Source: Onchocerca lupi
Taxonomy: Eukaryota; Nematoda; Chromadorea; Rhabditida; Onchocercidae
Direction: 5' to 3'
Length of the DNA: 64,000 nt
Assembly: GCA_028564675.1 (NCBI GenBank)
Contig: JAOVVO010000141.1
Span: forward strand, 78,321 to 142,320
Shown piece by piece: positions 37,415 to 49,700 of the stretch (the stretch's first letter is position 1; each line of letters starts with the position of its first letter). Under the pieces are notes generated by a model, which worked only from the letters and a program-made list of their open reading frames with translations, made no database searches and was not told the origin of the DNA. Both the position numbers and the translations under genes were made by a program.

Positions 37415-37646
37415 TCGCTACGATATTTGACGGAAAGAGCATCATCCATCCGATCATTACTATCACTACTACTACTACCACTACAACTACTACTACCATC
37501 TCCAACCATTACACCATTTCTATTACTACTACTTTTCACAGCTTGACGCCTCTTTTTGTTGCGAGTCGAATTTCGAAATGCCATTGAACGAATATGTTTG
37601 AAAAAATGCTGACATTGTGCAAGAATCATGATGAATGCGTTCTATA
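37415..37646 (-). CDS. Candidate minus-strand exon, Ser/Asp-rich with basic motif (weak)
   Basis: Bounded by a possible acceptor (CTTTTATAG at 37647) and donor (GATAAA/GTAACG at 37414). It encodes a basic stretch (RNSTRNKKRRQ) followed by a Ser/Asp-rich low-complexity tract that is the antisense of the (CTA)n-like repeat. The next gene on the other strand begins only 120 bases away, so an overlapping antisense transcript or a chance frame are both possible. Confidence 0.2.
37458..37540. repeat. Degenerate (CTA)n trinucleotide repeat
   Basis: Imperfect ACT/CTA triplets at about 37458-37499 and a second short run near 37520-37535. Confidence 0.75.
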
Positions 37647-37767
37647 AAAGGTACGGTCAGTGTATTCGTTAGGAGCAAACTTGTCCACACCTGTCTCCAG
37701 CTAAACCGATTCTTCGAGACAACTTGAAGCAGATCAAGTTTCCGATTTTGATGTTCATCAAGGAAGC

Positions 37768-40700
37768 ATGATTACTGATGTATTCACAGCTGCTGTGCTA
37801 TTTCTGTTCATGGTGCAAGGGACTGATGTCAATGATAACAATGTGCATCTTCAACTGCAAGAATTACGACTTGGACAGTAAGACGATTTGTATTTTTTTT
37901 TTTTTTTAATTTTTGAGTACAGTTCATCAATACCAAATTTCTTCATTAAATTTCAATTTAATCATCTTCCTTCATCTTTCAACTCGAACAGTTGAAGTTA
38001 TTTTATGCATGAAATGTTAACATCCTTAGCTATTCTTCATTGTTGATGCAGAGCCAAGTGTATCTGGAAAATTCATATGAAACTGTTGCTCATTAAAAGT
38101 CAGGCTTTGCAATTCTTTTTCAGGATAGTAACGTCCTTCAATTCCTTGAGTACTTGCTGGGATTCCAGCTCGTTCCCACCATTGCTATTCTTACAATTTT
38201 TTCTCTTCCCAAAGCAATTTTCATATTTTGTTTTGTGTCCGTTACGAAGCCGTTAGAATGTAAATTTTCACAGACTGGCATTATGTTTTCCAGTGACAGT
38301 GTGCCAATGAACCCATTCAAAATATTAATTTCTTTGTCTATTAAAGCTTTTCAAAACTTTCTACATATCAAAAAATGGATTTCATTTGAAAGATTAAGAA
38401 AATCCAAAGAAAATTGTTCTGGATGATGCATTTGTTCACGCATCATTTAGAATGCACTAAATGATCGAAATTTCAAGATGAGGAAATGTTTCTCGGATCC
38501 ATATGTAAATAGAAAAGTCAATATAACGAAAAAAAAAGTTTTATATTGTTAATTTGAAGTCAATCTGATAAGTTTCAACTATTTAAATGATACATTCATG
38601 TTATAAGATGAGAGTTCCGTGATCTGTAACACCGAGAATCAAGCGAAGGATATTTATACTCATTATAAAGTTCTCTTCCTTAGGTCAAATTAGAAATGCG
38701 ACAGGATTGACAAGTGAGAGAGACTGGTGTAATAAGATTAAACCAACTTTACAGTTTATATTCTACCGAATCATGCGATTAAATGATAAACTGTAATCTA
38801 ATATTTTATGCTGAGATTAATAAGGTAACCTTTCAATCCTTTTCAAGGTTATAGTAGAAATTTGAATTCGAATGGATTTTTGAAAGTCTCCTGAATTCCT
38901 AATTTGGTGTCTTTTATCAATAATTGATTAATCTTCTTAGTTATTATTTGAAACTTTAAATATGCAAGGGTGAGAACTCGCCTTCATTTTTCTCTGTCCT
39001 CCATAAAGATTGTTTACAAAGTTTTGATTGGTTTTGTTAAAAAAAATCAAATTCACAGCCGTCAAACGGAGCTATTTCAGGGAAATATCCATCAAAAGAT
39101 TGAATTATGGAATTGAAGGTCGAAGACCGATCACTATTTTCTCCCGATAACAGAAAGTTTTTTATAATTTGATCTGAAAGTCTTAATTCACTCTGTACAA
39201 TTTTAATGTGTAAATGCTTTAATTGTACATATTATGCTTTCATTTCATAGAATAATTCAATTCTAAGAAATCAAAAACTGATTGAGAGCAATAGTTCAGA
39301 AGCAATAGATTGGTTCATGTTGTTTAAGTCATCAGCAGTGCATACAGTGCATATTCAATCTTGGAATTATCCGTATTGCTGACAATGTAACTATTCATAG
39401 CTGAGGTCAAAGGTTGTTGTCATCATTATCTAAAATACCTCTAAACAAAAAATCGAGATATCTCTCCTTCCCTTATCCTTTTTCTTCTGCTCATAATGGC
39501 ACCGAAATCCTTATCTCAGACAAATCTGATCTTCAATCTTTTTTATTAGCATTTTTGTGACAAATATCAATCTGACCCCTATATCTATTGGTTTATAACT
39601 CTAAAAAATAGGAATTAAAAAATAGCCTGGACTTTTTTTCTTAAAAAACGTGTACAATCTTCAATTTTTACACAAACAGATTGTAATTCGAATGAAAGAA
39701 ATAGAATTTTTCCCTTCTTTACCTTCTCAGAACAACCGTAACGTTTTCTTACCTGAATAATTTCACTTTACTAATTTGCCTTTTTTTTCCATCAGTTGCT
39801 TCCATCTTATAGATGACTAATACATATTATTCTACGTAAGTTTTGTGACAAGAAAGTCTTATAAACAAATGGGACATTGCCGGATTTCACCTCGGTGAAT
39901 GCTTCAACTGTTCAGTGATCTTTCGACAAAATTTTCCAAATTTTCAAGACCAAGATTAAAATTTTAAAAAAGTAAAAAGTTTAGAAAAAATTATTGTGCG
40001 AAAATATCATCATTCTTTGTGTCACTGGATTTTGATTGTGAATATCCAAAAATGATAGTCTTCGGTGAAATGACAGCGTTGAATCAGATGGATAAGATTA
40101 TATAAAATTTTGGAAAGTTTCGCATCAGATACTAATTTACATATCTACCTGAAATTTCATGAGGTTACATTGCGTTTGGACCTGTATCGGACCAGTTAGT
40201 TATTTTAGTTCAGTCCGTTCCCAAATATCTCTGTTGATTTTAATCCTCAAAAAATTAAAATCTGTCAAACATTTATTTAAAACATCGTTTACATGGGAAG
40301 GAATATAGACAGTATGAAAAGGGAAGAAATGCGAAGGTAGGAGTGAAAGAAGAAATAAAAGTTAGAATTAAACAAGTATGAATTGAATTGGATTGAGTGA
40401 AAGAAACGAACTTGCGAATTGCTTTAGCTATCATATCTGATATCAGCCTTCATCACAAAAAGATATCAGAGAATGCCATCGATTGGTAAAAAATACGATC
40501 ATATGGCATTCATTTCTTCTTACAACTTTTCTAATCAATAAAACAGACTCGTATTATGTGGTTTGATGTGTGACACAAGAAGAGACGAATGGATTATCGA
40601 TTGAATGAGAAGTTGACCTCTAAGTTTCGGGATTCATCCAATATTTCATAATAGTTAGTGATTCAAGGATCCAAGAAATTGTGTTTTCCTTTCGGTATTT

Positions 40701-43700
40701 TCAGTGAACATTTAGTATAATTTCTTCTTTTCCATCTTTCAGGTCAGAATCATTTCAATACCAAAGAGAAAGCCTTTTTTTCGTACCCAACTCTCACACA
40801 CTCTGATCTGTTTGGTCCTATGGAAATTCCGGAAGAGAACGAAGCCACTATTCGATCCGTTTTGTTTAATTCTTCCCTCCTTCTAAAATCATGTAAATGT
40901 TTTAAAGAAAAGATAGCGATTTCATGCGTCCCAGTGCACGACGTAGCATCAAGTAGCTCTATGAACTTATCGACCCTGAATATCACCACAAATCACCATT
41001 CCTTTCTTCTTCGGGAGATAGGAAATCTGTCATTCCCTCCTCTCATCACGGTGATCTAATGGGCTCTAGCAGGTGGATGAACAAAAGGAAGGAATCGATA
41101 GGAGGAGTGGAGTTGATGAGTAAGGCGAAATTATTCATGAATCAATATTAGTTGATTCAATACAGATGGCTTTTATGCCAATGAAAATAAGTAATGTTTC
41201 AGATGGCTGTTAGGTTATTGCTTCCTGAAACTTTTTGTTTGACGATGAAATTCGCTAACAGAATGAAAAAGCTTACATTTTAGATAGAATACATTGTCAA
41301 CCTTCTTGAAAACTACCGGAACTATTAGCCTTCTCTCCAATCTCACTTTTCTCTCTCTTGAATTCCAGAGAAAGTCACACAAACTTACCGCTATTTCATT
41401 AGCATATTCTCAATTCTTCTCGACAATGATGACAATTAACTTCTTCGAAAACGAAGAACGATAATTAAATATACAAATTTGCATTCAGTCAACTGCTTCA
41501 ATAAACATCTAAGCAAGGTTTAACAAAAGTTGGCAACTTTAGATTTTTCCAAATAACTTCATCATGTTACTAATAGATGTTTACCAAAAAAAGATTATAA
41601 TTCATGTAACAATCTCTTAATTATTGTTGTCACAAATATCTCTTTTCTTTTTTGTCCTCTTTCATTGTCAAAAAAAATCCCTGCGAATCATTCAGATACT
41701 TTCAGTGTTACTTTCACAATACTTTACTGGATACGCAAAAAAAAATCAATTAAAAATTGTCTAGTTCTTATTGATACGTGAAAAGAAAATAATAGGAAGT
41801 CCAATTTCGATGGAATGATGTTTAGAAGCAGTAAACTGAAATGAATTAGTTGCAGAATTTCTCTCTTTCACCCATTCCCACAATTTTTAATTTAGCTTCG
41901 GGTATTGAAGTAAAAGTAAACTGCAAGCTGACAACCGACATGGACATGTTGTAAAAGATTCGAAGCTCAGACGATGAATGATAAACCATAATCCCAATGG
42001 CAATCTATAATACTTCTCCCTTGATCAGAACTCAATAGCGATCGTATTCGATCCTTAACTGCATCATCATTGTGCATCCACAACAGATATAAACAAACTT
42101 GAACAGATACAGTAATTTTTTAAATAAAACTGTCAAAATAAACCCTAGCTTTGTAATTTATTAAGATTGATTTTATCAAGTGAATGAGGTAATCTGAGTT
42201 GGGCTCATCAATCAGCGGAAAATAAAGCAAATGTCGTGTTGGTTTCTCCGTTTGTGTAGAATGAAGAAATGAATAAAGGAATAGAAAGAAAAGATATTCT
42301 GATAGATCGATCAGGATAGAAGATGAGAATGAAGCGAAGCATTCATTCATGAAATGAAGATGTCCAAGGAAAGTGTCACACAACAAATGGATGATGGATG
42401 ATTCATGGAGCTTAAGATAATCATCCAAACATTCTATTTTTAAGTAAATTCTTAGAAAACCAACAAATTTAGAAAGTAGGGTAAGAGAAAGGGATAGGAT
42501 AGATCACCATCGTTCCGATAATGATTGTGTCTTCTAAATGAGTAGCAGACAAAGTTGGAATAGCTTTAGTTAGTCTGAAATTAGTTCTGTTCCAGCAAAG
42601 AAAAATTATTAAAATCTTATTAGAAAGAAGGTTTGCAGGAAAATTCAAAAATAATCCTTACCGACATTTGAACATCCAAGGACGAGTGCTACCGGCTGTT
42701 AGACGTCATTTTTATTTTACCTCTTTCTTTTTCATAATTAGTTTTATTATGCAAGATTATGCTATTGTTTACGACAATGAATCAGTCGTTTCATTCTAAC
42801 AAATTGGTGACTCTAGCGATATTTGCATGTTTTTGTTGTTCTTGCCATCAAACGAGACGGACGGAGGAGGGATAGATGGCCTTGTCAATTTAAATTCTTC
42901 AGGTACCGTAATGTATCGTACGGTCAAAGGAAATGCATAAATGTCCAACCTACTCACCTGTAGAAATTCATTTGCAAAACTCAGTGTTGACCATAAATAT
43001 TAAATGATCATTGTTGAAATAATTTATTGGACGAGCAACAATTCAAACACTCTTTCCATATGAGACGATACTGTAATTCGCCGTAGATCTTCATCCATGC
43101 ATATTCTTTCTTCATTCAACATTTCATGCTGATCCAATCATAAAGCGATTTTCTCACAATGTCATTCAATTATCTCACTAAAAACTTCTTCACAATACTG
43201 GCGTACTTTTATTTTAGAGTGAATGTCTGCCCACACGAAGAGATCGAAACAGTGACAGTGCGTGAGCCGTGCATTCAAGCTTATACGAAATATATCAGAA
43301 GTCGAAAACCAGGTTGCAATGGGCAATTCCGGTCTTGTTCAGTCAGAAAACCAAAGTTCGTTTGCTTTCCATAATTCTTCCCGCTTCTGCTTCACTGCAA
43401 AGAGCGCTTCACCGAAAAGTGCATAATTTTAGACAGCTTCTTTCACCTTAAGTCTTTAAATTTCGATCTTCAGCCACAAATCCAAAAAAGTGAATTCAGT
43501 TAATGGCACTTTACTAACTGCATGCTAATGGCAGTATATTTCACCACAAAGCAGTAATTGTATTAAAAATCGAGAATCCATAAATCATTTCCCTCCGCAA
43601 CATTCATTAACTTCCTTTCCTTTTCTTTCTTTCCTTACCTTGATTGATCTATTCGCTCCTAATTATTCCTTTCTTTCGTCAAATTTGTGCGTGGTCATAG

Positions 43701-46700
43701 TCCGTTACAGAACTAATTTCATTCCCAATACCAATTAAATTATTAAAAAATTCAACTCGCCTGAGCAAAAAAAATTTCACACTTCTTATTTGCAAATTCG
43801 TAGAACTAATTATAACGAAAAGAATCTACAGAATAATTAAATCAGTGCACAACTGAGTGATTGTTAACATTTCAATCGCTAAATGTTAACGAGCAGATGA
43901 ATCGAGCAAGCGTTTGTCACTGGCATCTCAAGTTTGAAGTGCGAAATAGTCGAGGAGCGTAGTTTCGGCGGTTGGAAATTCGGCTTTTCGTGAATATTTT
44001 TCCGAGAAAGGGAATACATGAGAAGAATGAAGTAGAAAATGATAATTGTTGTCAGTGATAACATATTTTGCTCGCATTCATTCTGTTGTCAAGGTCAGGT
44101 AGAAATCAGTGTTGAGCGAAATTCGCCATGTCTTTCAGGAGGTGATTCTTTGGTTAATCGCTCTGATTTGTTGTATAATGTAAGAAGTACAGGTGTCAGA
44201 CAGAAAATAACCTTTTTGCTAATCTATAATTAGAGTAATTAATTATGTTGCTCGAATAAATCGACCAATAGCTTTGTGAAGAAAAAAAAATAGGGAATAA
44301 AATTTTTGAGGGATTGACTTTTCAAAGATAAAGCAGCAGAAAATGTAGTTTAAAAAAAATTGGTGGTTCAATAGATTTTATAGAATTAAAGAAGGACAAG
44401 AAACGGAAGTATCAGCACTTAAATTACAATATTTAAAATTTAAATTTTAGTTCTGAAAGCAACAAATTAAAATGAAGAAATAATATTTCATTCGATTTTT
44501 TTACAAGTTTTTGTCACTGCAGTGATATTTTGGAATCACTGAAGTAGGTTATCTAGACAGCAAATGGAAACCATCCTTTATTATCTTCTGTATGCTCCAT
44601 ATTTCAATAGTCACCAAATTAGATCAAAATGAAAAAATCAACTAGTTGTTCAATCATTGACCAATTTCAACCTCATTTTCAATAGAAATTAGGAGATGGA
44701 AATTTTGAAGGACAATCAAATTTTTCATAGCATTTAAGTTTAAGAAATAACATTGCTATGATTTAAGTTTGCAATCCTTCAGGACAGTATATTATCGTAC
44801 GTATAAAAATACTACACGTACAAGAAGGCATACAACAGCACAGTGCTGCGCAGGTTGGATTCAGGTATCTGGCAAAGAAGGATGTCAAAGAGGTCAGCAT
44901 CCATTCTCTCTTCTGCTAACTTCATGAAAGTCATTGGTGGACAGCCTCTTTCAATGGAAATTTCTGAAAATATTTGTTTGAGCCTAAAATAGTAATGATT
45001 CGTTCAACAATCTGGATGCATGTACGAAGTGTTTGAATTTCGACAATTTCATAGAAATTAATCAACATCAGCATTAATGAAAGAGAGGAATTTTAAGTTA
45101 AGCAAGTGGACAAGTAAATGAAAGTCACACATCGAGCGATATCTTTAAAAATGCCACAAATATTGCTACCAAGTATACCGTAGCTAAAATGTCACGTCCG
45201 ATTTGCAGTGCTTTAATTGGTGAAAAAATAATTATAGTGCCTTAGAATGAAGTTAATTTTGTCTTTTCTGTTCAGCAAACTGTACACCAGAATTATGTCA
45301 CAACGGCGGCACCTGTCAACCATTAGCATCGAATAAAAATGAAGAAATCTGTCGTTGCTTGCCTGGGTTTCAAGGTGCTCAATGCCAATATGGTAAGTTA
45401 TGGTTCATTTGTGCATTTTAAAGATTACTGCACTTTAGTTCTGGTGATTGTCGTTTGCAAAAATAAATCTGCATTGATTTTTCATTTTAAAGTTTGCAAA
45501 ATCAGGTTAAACTTGAGTTGCTGATCTAGATGTTTGATCTGATATCCAATCATTTGGATTCTGTGATACCGAGGTATCAAAAATTCTAAATTGCACTGAT
45601 AATGGTAAGTTTATCGCTCAGAAGTATAATACTCAACTTCTAGTTTTTTCAATTTTTTCAGTTTATGTTTGAAATTATTAATTAATATTAACTGATATTA
45701 TTTAGACATAAACGAATGCTTAGTGGAAAATGGTGGATGCCCTCACGATTGCGTCAATACGATCGGCACATTCTACTGCCGTTGTTTTGCCGGATACCAG
45801 CTAGATAATGATCACCGGAAGTGCATTGGTATTTTCATTCATGTTTTCTGTTTTCTAAATATCAAAATGAATGTGAAGAAAGAGAATGAATGGATTAGCG
45901 AAGGATCGAATCCATCTGAATCCTCGCTGAGTGAAACAGATAAAAGATACAGATGAAATTGATTATGTCAAAACTTCACATCCACTTCTCTTTGAGTTTC
46001 CATTACTGCATGATTCTTTCATCCAGTTTACTTCAAATATTAATCTGAAATAAACTCAATGCTTCAGATGTTGATGAATGCCAATTTGAAAACGGCGGCT
46101 GTGAATATCGATGCTTGAATACAGAAGGTGGATATCGTTGTGAATGTCCGCCAATGATGCAGCTCCATTCGAATGGTCGCAAATGCGTCCGTAAGAATAT
46201 CAGTTCTTAGTAATTGACACTTGAATTTAGATGAGTAGTTTTGCTGACACATCCCGACAGTCCTCCTCGAGAGGAAACGAGAGTTCAGCGGTAGTTTGTT
46301 ATCCGTTTGTAGCCGATTGAGTGCACATCTTCGCTCCCAAAGAAACCGACGAGTGAATGCAGCTTCCATTCTTCCATCAGTAACTGTACTCTGTGCAAAA
46401 ATGTTTCTATTTCCAATATTCGGGAAACTCTTCAAACATTTGTTTTTCACTACCATCTGTGTTGGAACTTTCTGCTCGGGAAATTCTTTGAAAAAGTATC
46501 ACAAATTTGTATAAATTAAAGACGTGAACTATGATGTGAGAGAGAGAAGGAAGGAAAAGCATGAAAGAGAGAGATTTGTCGTTATTGCGAGAAATCGTTC
46601 AAAATGACCGGTGGATGATAAATAAAGGAGTAATGGCAACAAGCAATGATTATTAATGCAAACAGCTGAAGAAGGCATTGAAGTAAAAGAGGGTGAGTGG

Positions 46701-49700
46701 AAGTGAAGGAGGTCGAGGTCGAGCGGAGTGATCTGTCTAATGTTCGTCATGATTTATCGAAATGTATAATTGGGAGCAAAAATAATCTGGCTTTTAAAAG
46801 AAGCGATGGCTGAAATCAATTTAATTCCAGTGATTGATTCGGCTTGAACGAGAATGAACTGATGATATCAGTGATTAGCAGCAGCAGTTGGACATTTTTC
46901 GGTCTCTGTACGGAGTGAGTGTGATAGGATGTGAGAATCTGATGCAAAACTATTGTTGACAACAAACGGCTTCTGCCATTTTCCACTTTCATTTCAGAGT
47001 GTCCGAAAACATACCGTCGATCATCAGCATCTACTTCATTTGCTCCACTGAATCGGCACTGATACAACCAAAATATCTTCCTTCCCCATATAATCAGAAG
47101 CTGGCTTAGACGGATTCTGTAGGAAGTGCCACACTAATGTTACATGAAACTATTGAAATTGAAAGGGTAGGAAAAGCTTTAACTACTTCAGGTCGAAATA
47201 TCTGCGCAACAGACAACGGTGGTTGTGAGCACATCTGCGAAGAAAGACATGGACAATTCCATCGATGCAAATGTCGGCAAGGATTCAAACTAGCTGCTGA
47301 TAAGAGGCGATGTTATCGTAAGTGATCAGCGTAAAATAAATTATGAATTTTCCGATGGAATTGAAGATAAAGTAAAGAAACACTCATTGTCAGGATTTGA
47401 TATGATAGAGCCTCTAAAAGAGATAAGAATAGTGCTTAAGGATTTCGAAAGCAAATGTATCTTCGGATAGCACGAAGTTAAAAAATAGCCATGAAATTCA
47501 TCATGACTGCTTTAAGAAAAAAGTTGAAAGAAATTTCGAAAATTCCTTTAATTATTGAATTTAGTATTTCATTATTAAATTTATGAAAATCTCTTTACAA
47601 GCAAAAAAATCTGCTGGAATCCTATTGCTCATTTAGAAAGCCATGTCAGTTAAAGATTTTCAGACGAGTTATTCCAATGTCAAAGTTCACAAATATAATA
47701 GCTGTATTTTTCGCTGAAACTTATAAGATTAAAGATTCTCCGAATGATGGCTAAAGAGAAGGAAGATAGAAAAGAGTGGACGAAAATCTTTTGAATGATT
47801 TAATATGACTAAGCCTGTCACTGTCTATTGTTCAGCTAGAACACAATTGTCCATTCTTCTCCATTCCTCTTTCTCGAAATCTTCCAATCGATGAAAACAT
47901 TACGAAGGGAAAATAGGGAGCTTCAAATAAAAATAATATTTTTTCACGAAATAATTTTAAAAATATTAATACGGTTTTGGCGGAGAAAATCTTCTTATCT
48001 CTTATATCACCTTGAAGATTCGAAAGGTGGCACTCCGAACTTTCCTCTAAAATGTTTGTAGATAAGCTTTCTAGAATATTTACCATATATAACCATCGAT
48101 CCATTATTGATGTCAGTTTCTGGATTTCTCATAGAATTAGTAGCGACATCGCAACGTCACGATTTTTGATTTAGCATAATTGTATAGAAACTACTATATT
48201 TCGAGATTGCAATTAAATGCTACTTCTATTGCTCATCTTGGCAATCAATTTTTCAGCGATCGATCCATGCGCGATAAATCGTGGTGGTTGCGAACAGCAC
48301 TGCGTAAATGATAACGGAAGAGCTATATGCCAATGTTATCATGGCTTCAGGATTGGACCGGATCAAAAATCATGCATCGGTCCGTCAAATATTTAAAAAT
48401 AAATAAAAAAAACTTTGAATATTTAGAGTTGCAAACTGTAGAATATATCATGATAGTACATTATAAAAAGATCACCAATAATTCAAATGAAATTTCGATT
48501 AATTTTGCAAAATCTTTTCTGAATCGAATTCCTTTGATTTGCTGCTGGTACCATCAATAGGAAGTTCAAACTTTTAAATAAATATGAAAGTAGGAAAAAA
48601 TTTGTTGCAGATATCGATGAATGCGCAACAACGAGAGATTCAGGATGTGAGCATGAATGTGTTAATATTTATGGAACATATAGGTATTTCGAACTTGATT
48701 TCTTGTCCTAAAATGCAAAAAGAATATAAGATTATTATTGTACTACTCGGTATCGTAATATAAGGAAAGAAAGAAATGAATTTTTAATTCTAAAAGTGAA
48801 ATACTTCGTCGTTTTGCTATTATATGTCTTCTGTAAAAAAAAAAAAAAAAAAGAAAAAGGAAAAAAAACGGTAAAAAATAATAAAACAATTGAAAATACG
48901 GCTTTTGGGAATACCGAAGACGATATCAATCGAACATGTAAGAATCATAATAATAAGCAAAGTGAGTGATTTCTGAGCCAGTTTCTTATGTCAAGTTTAT
49001 GGCAAAAACCGTGATATTTCAGGATCTCATCCGAGCTAAAAAAAAAAAGCATCCTTTTTGTTTCTTTCCTTTTTACTTCTTCATTTATTTGCTAGAAAGT
49101 CATTTTAGTAATTTTTAGACTGAGAGTCAAAATTCGAGATATACAAAACTAAACCTTGACTCGAAATTTCTGTTTTATTATAATTATAATCAGAACCATT
49201 TTATAATAAGTACAATCAGAACAATAGATGCAAAATCAAATCTAAAGAATTACTTTTGAAGATGTCGTTGTCATCCTGGATATCGATTATTATCAGATGG
49301 GCGTCAATGTAAACCAATGATCGATCCGTGTCAGGTTAACTTTTACGATCCATATTATAAAATATGATTAATATGAGATATTGTCGAAGTTTTAGGTGAG
49401 AAACTTTTTGAATTGTTTAGTGAGAATAAATATTCCTTGATTATAAATGAATGGAAAAATATATGAATCCATGAACTATCATGAATATAGAGATGATCGG
49501 TATTGCAGGACGGAAACGGAAACTGTGAACAGATATGCAAAACTGAAGAAGATGGCAGCCCGAAATGCTCTTGCAGAGTTGGTTATCAACTTATCAGTGA
49601 TGGTAGATCTTGTTCCGGTGAATTTTTCTCATTTTCATCCGCATGAATGATAATTCTTCGCAGTGATAATCATTTCAGCTGACGATAATAATCTCACAGA

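Noticed and set aside
37647..37770. Idea that the minus strand here encodes the end of a seven-transmembrane receptor
   Set aside because: A short NAFIMILAQ stretch is suggestive, but no other membrane exons are found upstream on that strand.
38154..38426. Hydrophobic plus-strand frame in MEGF6-like intron 1
   Set aside because: The hydrophobicity follows from T-rich sequence. There is no acceptor/donor pair in phase and a similar frame exists on the other strand.
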